DNA of 64,000 bases, taken from NCBI GenBank assembly GCA_947085045.1, contig CAMTUU010000004.1, positions 124,001 through 188,000 on the forward strand. Reading direction: 5' to 3'. This stretch comes from Pseudolysinimonas_A sp947085045 (GTDB lineage: Bacteria > Actinomycetota > Actinomycetes > Actinomycetales > Microbacteriaceae). This document shows, piece by piece, positions 41,866 to 50,046 of the stretch. How positions within the stretch are numbered: the stretch's first letter is position 1; each line of letters opens with the position of its first letter. The notes under the pieces are model-generated. The model saw only the letters and a list, made by a program, of their open reading frames with translations. It had not been told where the DNA came from and ran no database searches. A program made the position numbers and the translations under genes.

Positions 41866-43878
41866 ATGATGGATGCGAAGCGACCCGACGCCGGCCGTGA
41901 CCGGAAGGATCGCCCCTGGGAGCTCTACTTCGCGATCGCCGCGGGCGTCACCTACATCGCCGGGATGATCGCCGAATACGGCTTCGGCGCCCCCGACGCG
42001 GTCACCACTCCGATCTTCCTCGCCACCTACTTCTTCGGCGGCTTCTTCACCGTCATCGAAGCCGTCCAGTCGGTGCGCCGCGGGCGCTTCGAGGTCGACT
42101 TCCTGATGATCGTCGCCGCCGTCGGCGCCGGCGCGGTGGGCCGATTCGGCGAGGGCGCGGTGCTGCTCTTCCTGTTCAGCCTCGGCCACGCCCTCGAGGA
42201 GTACGCGCTGGCGCGGGCCACCAAGTCGATCGAAGCGCTCGCCGCCCTCGCCCCGCGTACCGCGACGGTGCGGGTCGGCGACATCACCGAGGAGCGCGAC
42301 GTCGAAGCGCTCATCCCGGGCGATGTGCTCGTCGTCCGCCCGAACTCCCGCGTTCCCGCCGACGGCATGGTGAGCGTCGGCACCACCTCGATCGACCAGT
42401 CCGCGGTCACCGGCGAGTCGATCCCGGTCGAGAAGGTGCCGATCGCCGACATCGCCGCCGGGCTCGCACGCCCCGCCTCGATCGACGCCGAGTCGCGGGT
42501 CTTCGCCGGTACGGTCAACGGCCCCGGCGCGTTCGACATGGTCGTCACCGCCGCCGCCGCCGACAGCACCCTCGCCCGCGTGGTGCAGCTCGTGCAGGAG
42601 GCCGACTCGGCCCAGTCGCCGACGCAGCGCTTCATCGACCGCTTCCAGCGCTTCTACGTGCCGGCCGTCATCATCGCCGTCGCGGCCGTGCTCGCCTTCG
42701 GCCTCGTCGTCCTCGGCGAGCCGTTCGGCGACGCCTTCTACCGTGCGATGCTCGTGCTCGTCGCTGCGAGCCCGTGCGCCCTGGCGATCGCCACCCCTGC
42801 CGCCGTGCTGGCCGGGATCGCCCGCGCCGCCCGCGCCGGCGTGCTGATCAAGGGCGGGGGACCGCTCGAAGAGCTCGCCCGCGTCTCGGCCCTCGCCTTC
42901 GACAAGACCGGCACTCTCACCTGGGGTCACCCGTCGGTGACCGACGTCGTCCCCGCCCCGGGCGTCGACGTCGAGGAGTTCCGCCGGGTCGCCTTCGCCG
43001 TCGAGGAGCTCAGCGACCACCCGCTCGCCGGCGCGGTCGTGCGCGATCTCGCCGACGACGTTCCGGCCGAACGCCGCCTTTCGGCGTCGGACCTCGAGTC
43101 GGTCACCGGGCGCGGCGTGCGCGCCAAGGTCGACGGTCGCGCGGTCGCGCTGGGCAACCTGCGGATGATGACCGAAGCCGGCCTCGAACTTCCGGCCGAG
43201 CTCGCGACCGAGGTCGAGCGGCTGCAGGCCGACGGCCGTTCGACGATGGTGCTGTGGCGCGAAGACGGCTTCCTCGGGGCGATCGGCATCATGGACCAGC
43301 CCCGCCGCGAGGCGCGCGAGACGCTCGAGCGTCTCCGCGCCGACGGGGTGTCGGAGCTCATCCTGATCTCCGGCGACAACCAGCGGGTCGCCGACGCGGT
43401 CGGTAAGGCCGTCTCCGTCGACACGTCGATGGGCGAGCTCCTGCCCGAGGACAAGGTCACCGCGATCGAGAAGCTCGGGCTCCAGCACCGCCGCACCGGC
43501 ATGGTCGGCGACGGCGTCAACGACGCCCCCGCGATGGCCCGGGCCAGCGTCGGCATCGCGATGGGCGCCGCCGGCTCGACGGTCGCGCTCGAGACGGCCG
43601 ACATCGCCCTGATGTCCGACGATCTCGGCCGGGTGCCCTATGTGCGCCGGCTCAGCCGGGCGACCTCGCGCATCATCCGCCAGAACCTCATCGCCTCGCT
43701 CGGCATCGTCGCGTTCCTGGTGCCGGCGAGCCTCGCCGGACTCGAGATGGGGCCGATCGTCTTCATCCACGAGGGCTCGACGATCCTGGTCGTGTTGAAC
43801 GCGCTGCGGTTGCTGCGCTTCGAGATGGGCCGGGAGCACGAGGGCGTCGTGCACGAGAACACCCCGGCGAAGGCCTGA
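41866..43878 (+). CDS. Heavy-metal P-type ATPase, P1B-4 type
   Basis: A 670-residue metal-efflux pump without an N-terminal metal-binding domain. Motifs are TGES (182), SPC in the sixth membrane helix (302-304), DKTGTLT with phosphorylated Asp346, GDGVNDAPA, and HEGST (635) in the last helix region. SPC with HEGxS defines the P1B-4 subgroup, which exports Co, Ni, Fe or related divalent ions (established knowledge). The metal is not determined here. The divergent ArsR gene suggests induction by the exported metal. ATG 41866 is chosen from the promoter geometry. Confidence 0.92.
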   Translation: MMDAKRPDAGRDRKDRPWELYFAIAAGVTYIAGMIAEYGFGAPDAVTTPIFLATYFFGGFFTVIEAVQSVRRGRFEVDFLMIVAAVGAGAVGRFGEGAVLLFLFSLGHALEEYALARATKSIEALAALAPRTATVRVGDITEERDVEALIPGDVLVVRPNSRVPADGMVSVGTTSIDQSAVTGESIPVEKVPIADIAAGLARPASIDAESRVFAGTVNGPGAFDMVVTAAAADSTLARVVQLVQEADSAQSPTQRFIDRFQRFYVPAVIIAVAAVLAFGLVVLGEPFGDAFYRAMLVLVAASPCALAIATPAAVLAGIARAARAGVLIKGGGPLEELARVSALAFDKTGTLTWGHPSVTDVVPAPGVDVEEFRRVAFAVEELSDHPLAGAVVRDLADDVPAERRLSASDLESVTGRGVRAKVDGRAVALGNLRMMTEAGLELPAELATEVERLQADGRSTMVLWREDGFLGAIGIMDQPRREARETLERLRADGVSELILISGDNQRVADAVGKAVSVDTSMGELLPEDKVTAIEKLGLQHRRTGMVGDGVNDAPAMARASVGIAMGAAGSTVALETADIALMSDDLGRVPYVRRLSRATSRIIRQNLIASLGIVAFLVPASLAGLEMGPIVFIHEGSTILVVLNALRLLRFEMGREHEGVVHENTPAKA

Positions 43879-43906
43879 GTCGTCGGCATCCCGGTCGTCA
43901 CGGTCG

Positions 43907-43912
43907 TAAACT
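43907..43912 (+). promoter_or_regulatory. asd: -10 hexamer of asd, near-leaderless
   Basis: TAAACT lies 8 nt before ATG 43921, so the transcript would begin at or one or two bases before the start codon. Confidence 0.5.
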
Positions 43913-43920
43913 CGGGGATC

Positions 43921-44976
43921 ATGAGCCCCACAGGTCTGCGTCTCGGCGTCGTCGGCGCCACCGGTCAGGTCGGCGCGGTCGTGCGCCGGCTCCTCGAGGA
44001 ACGGCACGTGCCGATCGCCGAGATCCGCTTCTTCGCCTCGGCGCGGAGCGCGGGCACGACGCTTCCGTTCCGCGGCGAGGACATCGTCGTCGAGAACGCC
44101 GAGACCGCCGACCCGACGGGTCTCGACGCCGCGATCTTCTCGGCCGGCGCGACGATGTCGAAGGTGCAGGCTCCGCGCTTCGCTGCGGCGGGCGTGCTCG
44201 TCATCGACAACTCGAGCGCCTGGCGCATGGACCCCGACGTTCCGCTGATCGTGAGCGAGGTGAACCCGCACGCCCTCGACGACGTGAAGAAGGGGATCGT
44301 CGCCAACCCGAACTGCACGACGATGGCCGCGATGCCGGTGCTGAAGGTGCTGGATGCCGAGGCGGGACTGCAACGCCTGATCGTCAGCACCTACCAGGCC
44401 GTCTCGGGCGCCGGGCTCGCCGGCGGCGAAGAGCTCGCCGAGCAGGCCCGCGCCGCGACGTCGCAGGATCTGCTGGGCCTCGTCCACGACGGGCACGCCG
44501 TCGAGCTGCCCGCCGCCGTGAAGTTCCCCAAGAACATCGCGTTCAACGTCGTGCCGCTCGCCGGCTCGATCGTCGACGACGGCCTCGGCGAGACCGACGA
44601 GGAGAAGAAGCTCCGCAACGAGAGCCGCAAGATCCTCGAGCTGCCCGACCTCCTGGTGAGCGGCACCTGCGTGCGCGTCCCGGTCTTCACCGGGCACTCG
44701 CTGAGCATCAACGCCGAGTTCGCGAAGCCGCTCAGCCCCGAGCGTGCGACCGAGCTGCTGAGCACGGCCGCGGGCGTGCAGCTGATGGACGTGCCGACCC
44801 CGCTCGACGCCGCCGGCGCCGACCCGAGTCTTGTCGGGCGCATCCGCACGGATCAGAGCGCGCCGGAGGGACGGGGCCTCAGCCTCTTCATCTCGAACGA
44901 CAACCTGCGCAAGGGCGCCGCCCTCAACGCGGTGCAGATCGTCGAGCTGGTCGCCGCGCGCCTGCCGGTCGTCTGA
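43921..44976 (+). CDS. asd: Aspartate-semialdehyde dehydrogenase
   Basis: A 351-residue enzyme reducing aspartyl phosphate, the product of LysC, to aspartate semialdehyde. It has the NADP-binding start RLGVVGATGQVGAVVRRLLEER, the catalytic cysteine in NPNCTTMA (Cys132) and the histidine in VFTGHSLSIN (His259). Length is normal for the family. A hairpin at 44991-45017 follows. lysC lies 2.4 kb upstream, separated by the arsR/ATPase pair. Confidence 0.96.
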   Translation: MSPTGLRLGVVGATGQVGAVVRRLLEERHVPIAEIRFFASARSAGTTLPFRGEDIVVENAETADPTGLDAAIFSAGATMSKVQAPRFAAAGVLVIDNSSAWRMDPDVPLIVSEVNPHALDDVKKGIVANPNCTTMAAMPVLKVLDAEAGLQRLIVSTYQAVSGAGLAGGEELAEQARAATSQDLLGLVHDGHAVELPAAVKFPKNIAFNVVPLAGSIVDDGLGETDEEKKLRNESRKILELPDLLVSGTCVRVPVFTGHSLSINAEFAKPLSPERATELLSTAAGVQLMDVPTPLDAAGADPSLVGRIRTDQSAPEGRGLSLFISNDNLRKGAALNAVQIVELVAARLPVV

Positions 44977-44990
44977 GCGATCCGAGGTGG

Positions 44991-45017
44991 CGTGCGCTTC
45001 TCCGCCGAGAAGGCACG
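44991..45017 (+). terminator. asd: Probable terminator after asd
   Basis: CGTGC and CTTCTC pair with GAGAAG and GCACG around a CGCC loop with one bulged G, 14 nt after the asd stop. There is no T-tract. Confidence 0.5.
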
Positions 45018-45055
45018 TGACCCGTCGAGGACGAGGGGCGCTCCGAACAGCTGAC

Positions 45056-45706
45056 ATGAGGGTCAGGGCCGCCGCACTCATTGCGCTCGTGGTGGCGGCT
45101 CTGACCGGATGCTCGTCGGCCCCCATCACGCAGGCCGACGTGGTCGATCCGAATGCGCCGGTGGTCGCCTTCTACGGTGACTCGTACACACTCGGGACCG
45201 GCGCCTCCGACCCGGCGAACCGCTGGTCCACCGTGATCAGCGAAGACCGCGGCTGGACGGAGTTCAACCCGAGCGTCAACGGCCTCGGCTTCGTGAACAA
45301 CCGCAGCGGACAGAACCTGCCCGAGCAGATCGTCGCGCAGAACCCCGACATCGTGTTCGTGACGATGGGGCTGAACGACAACTTCTCGTACGAACGGGTC
45401 GGCAGCGGTATCCGCGACGCGATCGCCGACGACTTCGCCTACCTCACGACCGAGCTGCCGGATGCCCGCTTCATCGTCGTCGAACCTTTCTGGTACACCG
45501 ATGAACGGCCTGAGTCGGTCGAGATCATCATCGGATGGGTGCGCGAGGCGGCCGACGCGATCGGCGCCGACTGGATCCCCGGCGCGTCGCGTTGGATCGA
45601 AGGGCGTCCCGACTGGATGGCGTCCGACGGCCTGCATCCGAACGACGACGGATACGCCGAGATGACCCGCCGCATGGATGCCGCCCTCACCGTGCTGGGG
45701 CTGTAA
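45056..45706 (+). CDS. SGNH/GDSL hydrolase lipoprotein
   Basis: A 216-residue exported lipoprotein. The signal peptide ends in LTGC (Cys19). The SGNH hydrolase blocks are FYGDSYTLG (nucleophile Ser43), VNGLGF (Gly), TMGLNDNF (Asn) and ASDGLHPNDDGY (Asp/His). Such enzymes act as esterases or deacetylases on lipids or polysaccharides at the cell surface; the substrate is unknown. ATG 45056 has no strong ribosome-binding site. Confidence 0.87.
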   Translation: MRVRAAALIALVVAALTGCSSAPITQADVVDPNAPVVAFYGDSYTLGTGASDPANRWSTVISEDRGWTEFNPSVNGLGFVNNRSGQNLPEQIVAQNPDIVFVTMGLNDNFSYERVGSGIRDAIADDFAYLTTELPDARFIVVEPFWYTDERPESVEIIIGWVREAADAIGADWIPGASRWIEGRPDWMASDGLHPNDDGYAEMTRRMDAALTVLGL

Positions 45707-45740
45707 CGGCGCACTCCGGGCCGCGGGCGGTGTGTCGGGC

Positions 45741-46011
45741 ATGATCGGGACCCTGCGCCTCGAGCTGTGGGATGCCGGGATGCAGCCGACCGTCGTCAGC
45801 CTCCGCCTCGAGCACGCCGACGGCAGGCGCGGCCGTTCTGGCGAACCGGGCGCGCGAGGGGTCGTGTCTGCGCGGCATCTGCGGCTCGTGCGCCCTGACG
45901 GTGCTCGACGGCACGCCCGAGCACCGCGACTCGTGACCGCCGACGCGGACTCGCGCAGGGTCTACCCGTGTCTCTCGGGCGCTGACAGCCCGCCTGGTCG
46001 TCGACGCCTAG
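45741..46011 (+). pseudogene. Decayed [2Fe-2S] ferredoxin gene
   Basis: The cluster-binding segment is intact in one frame (45856-45936): GSCLRGICGSCALTVLDGTP with the C-x4-C-x2-C pattern, then EHRDS and a premature TGA. The continuation TADADSRRVYPC is in a second frame, and VSRALTARLVVDA ending at TAG 46009-46011 in a third. The likely N terminus from ATG 45741 is out of frame with the cluster segment. At least three frameshifts separate the pieces. The original resembled the ferredoxin domain of phthalate-dioxygenase-reductase-type proteins. Confidence 0.7.
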
Positions 46012-46014
46012 AAT
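46009..46014 (+). promoter_or_regulatory. mqo: -10 hexamer for a leaderless start (mqo)
   Basis: TAGAAT, CGGAAC, then GTG 46021. The first three bases are also the relic stop codon of the decayed ferredoxin gene. Confidence 0.65.
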
Positions 46015-46020
46015 CGGAAC

Positions 46021-47493
46021 GTGACTGAACCCTACGACGTCGCCTTGATCGGCGGCGGGGTCATGAGCGCCACCCTCGGTACCCTGCTCTCTCAACTCGA
46101 ACCCACCTGGAAGATCGCGATCTTCGAGCGCCTCGGCGGTGTGGCTCGCGAGTCCTCCGACCCGTGGAACAACGCCGGCACCGGCCACTCGGCGCTGTGC
46201 GAGCTGAACTACACACCCGAACGCTCCGACGGTTCGATCGACATCGCCAACGCGGTGAAGGTCAACGAGCAGTTCCAGGTGTCGCGCCAGTTCTGGTCGT
46301 ACCTCGTCGGCGCGGGTCTGCTGCCCGAGCCGTCCGCGTTCATCAACCCGGTGCCGCACATGAGTTTCGTCTGGGGGGCCGACAACGTCGAGTACCTCAA
46401 GAAGCGCTTCGACGCGCTCAAGGACCACCCGCTGTTCGCCGGTCTCGAGTACACCGAAGACGCGTCGGTCATCCGCTCCTGGGCGCCACTGCTCGTCCCG
46501 GGCCGCCGCAAGGACCAGCCGATCGCAGCGACCCGCATCGCGGCGGGCACCGACGTCGATTTCGGGTCGCTCACCCGCACGCTCGTCGACGGGCTCGTCG
46601 GCAACGGGGCGAAGCTCCGGCTCAACCACCGTGTTACCGGGCTACGTCGCGCGAAGTCGGGCATCTGGCACCTCAAGGTGTCGCACGACGTCGGGCTGAC
46701 CGACCTCGAGTTCACGGCGCGTTTCGTGTTCGTGGGCGCCGGCGGCAACGCGCTGAACCTGCTGCAGCGCTCCGGCATCAAGGAGATCCGCGGCTACGGC
46801 GGCTTCCCGATCAGCGGGCAGTTCCTGCGCACCGACGACCCCGCCGTCGTCGCCCGGCACTCCGCCAAGGTCTACGGCAAGGCCACGGTCGGCGCGCCGC
46901 CGATGTCGGTCCCGCACCTCGACACCCGCGTCATCGAGGGGTCGTCGAGCCTGCTGTTCGGTCCCTACGCCGGCTTCTCGACGAAGTACCTCAAGACAGG
47001 GTCCTACCTCGACCTGTTCGCGGCGCTGCGCTGGCACAACCTCGGCACGTTCGTCGGGGCCGGTTTGAAGAATCTCTCGCTGGTCCGGTACCTGGTCACC
47101 GAGGTGCTCTCGACGCGTGGCAAGCGGTTCCGCGCGTTGCAGCAGTTCGCGCCGACAGCCGACGCCAAGGACTGGTACCTCATCACCGCCGGGCAGCGCG
47201 TGCAGATCATGAAGCGCGACGCCGACGGCAAGGCGGTGATCCAGTTCGGCACCGAGGTCGTCTCGGGCGCCGACGGAACGATCGCCGGGCTGCTGGGGGC
47301 GTCCCCGGGAGCCTCGACCGCGGTGCCGATCATGCTCGACGTGATCGGCAAGTGCTTCCCGACGAGGCTGGATGCCTGGCGCCCGAAGCTCGTCGAGATG
47401 GTGCCGTCCTACGGCGGAACCCTCTCGGAGAACGTGAAGACGGCCGAGAAGACGATCGCGCGCACGGCGAAGGCCCTCGGCATCCCGGCCTAG
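46021..47493 (+). CDS. mqo: Malate:quinone oxidoreductase
   Basis: A 490-residue FAD enzyme oxidising malate to oxaloacetate with quinone as acceptor, at the inner membrane face. The FAD-binding start is VALIGGGVMSATLGTLLSQLEP, followed by NAGTGHSALCELNYTP, a diagnostic Mqo block, and GVMSATLGTLL-type glycine spacing. FLRTDDPAVVARHSAKVYGKA is also characteristic. It acts in the citrate cycle, commonly replacing NAD-malate dehydrogenase in actinobacteria. Confidence 0.95.
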   Translation: MTEPYDVALIGGGVMSATLGTLLSQLEPTWKIAIFERLGGVARESSDPWNNAGTGHSALCELNYTPERSDGSIDIANAVKVNEQFQVSRQFWSYLVGAGLLPEPSAFINPVPHMSFVWGADNVEYLKKRFDALKDHPLFAGLEYTEDASVIRSWAPLLVPGRRKDQPIAATRIAAGTDVDFGSLTRTLVDGLVGNGAKLRLNHRVTGLRRAKSGIWHLKVSHDVGLTDLEFTARFVFVGAGGNALNLLQRSGIKEIRGYGGFPISGQFLRTDDPAVVARHSAKVYGKATVGAPPMSVPHLDTRVIEGSSSLLFGPYAGFSTKYLKTGSYLDLFAALRWHNLGTFVGAGLKNLSLVRYLVTEVLSTRGKRFRALQQFAPTADAKDWYLITAGQRVQIMKRDADGKAVIQFGTEVVSGADGTIAGLLGASPGASTAVPIMLDVIGKCFPTRLDAWRPKLVEMVPSYGGTLSENVKTAEKTIARTAKALGIPA

Positions 47494-47507
47494 CCCTTGC
47501 TTTTCAT

Positions 47508-47523
47508 TCGAACCTATGTTCGA
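47508..47523. promoter_or_regulatory. SOS box (LexA site)
   Basis: TCGAAC-CTAT-GTTCGA matches the mycobacterial SOS consensus TCGAAC-N4-GTTCGA at every defined position. The palindrome extends to 9-bp arms (47505-47526). It overlaps a TATGTT -10 candidate and lies 8 nt before the radical-SAM start codon. Confidence 0.88.
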
Positions 47524-47531
47524 ATGACGCC

Positions 47532-48629
47532 ATGCGGTGGAGCGGTCAGGCGGTCGGGGCGGAGAGCGCCTCGGCGCTGCCCGGGCTCGGCACGATGCGC
47601 GGCCTCGTGCGGTTGGTGCAGACGCCCGAGTTCGCCGGCATCACGTTCCACGAGGTGCTCGCGAAGTCCGCGCTGAACCAGGTGCCGGGCTCGTCGAACG
47701 CGCTCCCGTTCGCCTGGACGATCAACCCATACCGCGGATGCAGTCATGCCTGCGTTTTCTGCTTCGCTCGCCAGACCCACACTTACCTCGACTTCGATGC
47801 GGGCCGCGACTTCGACGCCGAGATCGTCGTCAAGGTCAACATCGCCCAGATCCTCGCGAGAGAACTCGCGCGCCCGTCGTGGCAGCGCGCGCCCGTCGCG
47901 CTCGGCACGAACACCGACCCGTACCAGCGCGCCGAAGGCCGCTACCGGTTGATGCCCGGCATCATCGCGGCGCTCGCCGCCTCGGGCACGCCATTCAGCA
48001 TCCTCACCAAGGGCACGCTGCTGCGGCGGGACATCCCGTTGCTGCAGGCCGCCGCCGAGCGTGTGCCGATCGAGCTGGCGATGACGATCGACGTCGCCGA
48101 CCCCGGGCTGCGGGAGTCGCTCGAGCCGGGGGCGCCGACCACCGAGGCACGGCTCGCGACCGTGGCGGCGATCCGGGATGCCGGCCTCCCGTGCTCGGTG
48201 TTCGTGATGCCGGTGATGCCCTACCTGACCGACTCGGTCGAACACCTCGACCGGCTGTTCGCCGCGATCGCCGCGACGGGGGCGGAGTCGGTCGCCTACT
48301 CCGCCCTGCACCTCAAGCCAGGAGCCCGCGAGTGGTTCTTCAGCTGGCTGGCGCGCGAGCATCCGGAGCTTCTGCCGGAGTACGGGCAGCTCTACCCGAT
48401 GCGGCAGGTCTATCCGCCGAAGGAGTACCGCGCCTGGCTGGGCGCTCGCGTGCGGCCGCTGCTGCGAAAGCACGGCCTCGAGCGCCCGCCGCGCATCGAT
48501 CCGACGACGGGATCCCCGATGCCGCCCGTCATCGGACGCACCCGGGCCCGCGGCTCCATCGGCGATCGGATGCTGGCCAACGAACTGCCTGCCGCCGCCG
48601 CCGCGGGATTGCAGCCGACACTGTTCTGA
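47532..48629 (+). CDS. Radical SAM protein, Rv2578c/SplB-like, SOS-regulated
   Basis: A 365-residue radical-SAM enzyme with the iron-sulfur motif RGCSHACVFC (Cys70, Cys74, Cys77), preceded by FAWTINPYRG. GTNTDPYQRAEGRYRLM and SILTKGTLLRRDIPLLQ are typical of the family often named Rv2578c or spore-photoproduct-lyase-like. The substrate is unknown. A perfect SOS box over its promoter suggests a DNA-damage role. ATG 47532 is the start nearest the family N terminus; ATG 47524 is out of frame. Confidence 0.88.
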   Translation: MRWSGQAVGAESASALPGLGTMRGLVRLVQTPEFAGITFHEVLAKSALNQVPGSSNALPFAWTINPYRGCSHACVFCFARQTHTYLDFDAGRDFDAEIVVKVNIAQILARELARPSWQRAPVALGTNTDPYQRAEGRYRLMPGIIAALAASGTPFSILTKGTLLRRDIPLLQAAAERVPIELAMTIDVADPGLRESLEPGAPTTEARLATVAAIRDAGLPCSVFVMPVMPYLTDSVEHLDRLFAAIAATGAESVAYSALHLKPGAREWFFSWLAREHPELLPEYGQLYPMRQVYPPKEYRAWLGARVRPLLRKHGLERPPRIDPTTGSPMPPVIGRTRARGSIGDRMLANELPAAAAAGLQPTLF

Positions 48630-48657
48630 GTTCGAGACGTTCGCGTGCCTTCCGACA

Positions 48658-48663
48658 TAGGGT
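48658..48663 (+). promoter_or_regulatory. -10 hexamer of the response-regulator gene
   Basis: TAGGGT lies 7 nt before GTG 48671, consistent with a leaderless or one-base leader message. Confidence 0.5.
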
Positions 48664-48670
48664 TGGTCGC

Positions 48671-49354
48671 GTGAGCACCGTCGAGCACCAGGCGCCGTCG
48701 CAACCGCGGCCGGGCACCGCTCCGGTGCGACTCGCGATCCTCGACGACCACGAGGTGCTACTCGACTCCCTGAGCAGCTGGATCGGCAGCAACGCCGCCG
48801 ACTTCGACGTCGTGCTCATGGCGCCGACCTGGCTGCAACTCGTGCGCAGCCCGGCGTTCCCGACCGATCTGGTGTTCATCGACTTCCAGCTCAAGGAGCC
48901 GGTGTCGATCGAGGCCCGGGTGCGCACCTGCCGTGCCGCCGGGGCGAAGGTCATCGTGCTGTCCAGCGTCGACACCCGCGAGGCCCGCGAGCGCGCCCTC
49001 GCGGCCGGGGCCGCCGCCTTCCTCTCGAAGTCGCTCACGATGGCCGCCGTCATGGAGACCGCGCGTCGGGTGATGGGCATCCAGAGCGACCCCGACGCCC
49101 GCGCCTGGCGGCCCTCCGCCTCGGGCACGGCCGCCCACGCCCGCCCGAAGCTCAGCCCCGGTGAAGCCGAGGCGCTGCGCCTCTACGTCACCGGCTACAG
49201 CACGACCGAAGTCGCCACCCGCATGAACGTGCAGTACGAGACCGCGAAGACCTATCTGCGCCGGGTGCGCGAGAAGTATGCGCGCGTCGACCGTCCCGCG
49301 AGCAAGAAGGCGGACCTCATCCGCCGTGCCGCGGAAGACGGCTATCTCGAATAG
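48671..49354 (+). CDS. LuxR-type response regulator, orphan
   Basis: A 227-residue two-domain regulator. The receiver domain has ILDDHEV (acidic pair) and LVFIDFQ with the phospho-acceptor Asp71, VIVLSSVDT (Thr/Ser) and FLSKSLT (Lys). The C-terminal LuxR helix-turn-helix reads LSPGEAEALRLYVTGYSTTEVATRMNV, then YETAKTYLRRVREKY. No histidine kinase gene is adjacent, so the partner is elsewhere. Its TAG stop forms the start of the tdk -10 box. Confidence 0.88.
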   Translation: MSTVEHQAPSQPRPGTAPVRLAILDDHEVLLDSLSSWIGSNAADFDVVLMAPTWLQLVRSPAFPTDLVFIDFQLKEPVSIEARVRTCRAAGAKVIVLSSVDTREARERALAAGAAAFLSKSLTMAAVMETARRVMGIQSDPDARAWRPSASGTAAHARPKLSPGEAEALRLYVTGYSTTEVATRMNVQYETAKTYLRRVREKYARVDRPASKKADLIRRAAEDGYLE

Positions 49355-49357
49355 CCT
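49352..49357 (+). promoter_or_regulatory. tdk: -10 hexamer for a leaderless start (tdk)
   Basis: TAGCCT, CGCGGA, then ATG 49364. TAG is at once the stop codon of the upstream gene and half of the promoter element. Confidence 0.65.
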
Positions 49358-49363
49358 CGCGGA

Positions 49364-50029
49364 ATGGCCAAGCTGTATTTCCGCTACGGGGCGATGAACT
49401 CGGGCAAGAGCACCGCGCTGCTGCAAGCCGCCTACAACTACGAGGAGCGCGGGCAACAGGTGCTGCTCGCCAAACCGGCGATCGACTCGAAGGGTGACGC
49501 GGCCATCGTGTCTCGGCTGGGCGTCGACCGCCCCGTCGATTTCACGATCGCGCCCGACGACGACGTGCTCGCCGCCTTCATGGCCCGCCGCGAGCGGGTC
49601 ATCCGGGAGACCGGCAAGGATGTCGCCTGCCTCCTGCTCGACGAGGTGCAGTTCCTCAGCGAACAGCAGATCGACGACCTGCTGAGGATCGCCATCGACG
49701 AGGACGTGCCCGTTCTCGCCTACGGCATCCGCACCGACTTCCAGACCGTCGCCTTCCCCGGCAGTCGCCGGCTGCTTGAGATCGCGCACTCGCTCGAAGA
49801 GCTCAAGACGATCTGCCGGTGCGGTCGGAAGGCGATCTTCAACGCCCGCACCGTCGACGGGGAGTTCATCTTCGACGGCGACCAGGTCGCCATCGACGGC
49901 GTCCACGTGGGTTACGAGTCGCTGTGCGGGCAGTGCTATCTCGAAGAATCCGGCGGCGTGCTCAACCGCGGTCGGCGCTCCAAATACGACTTCTCGTACA
50001 ACTCCGGCCCCGACGCCGACTTCTCCTGA
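49364..50029 (+). CDS. tdk: Thymidine kinase
   Basis: A 221-residue type II thymidine kinase salvaging thymidine to dTMP. The P-loop is GAMNSGKST (residues 9-17), LLLDEVQFLS holds the catalytic glutamate, and AYGIRTDF and FNARTVDGEFIFDGDQVAIDG form the lasso and substrate region. Two zinc-binding cysteine pairs are visible (CRCGRK and CGQCY). It is somewhat longer than the E. coli enzyme owing to a C-terminal tail. The lsr2 gene converges 17 nt downstream. Confidence 0.94.
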   Translation: MAKLYFRYGAMNSGKSTALLQAAYNYEERGQQVLLAKPAIDSKGDAAIVSRLGVDRPVDFTIAPDDDVLAAFMARRERVIRETGKDVACLLLDEVQFLSEQQIDDLLRIAIDEDVPVLAYGIRTDFQTVAFPGSRRLLEIAHSLEELKTICRCGRKAIFNARTVDGEFIFDGDQVAIDGVHVGYESLCGQCYLEESGGVLNRGRRSKYDFSYNSGPDADFS

Positions 50030-50046
50030 TCGGTGAGATCCGCGAG

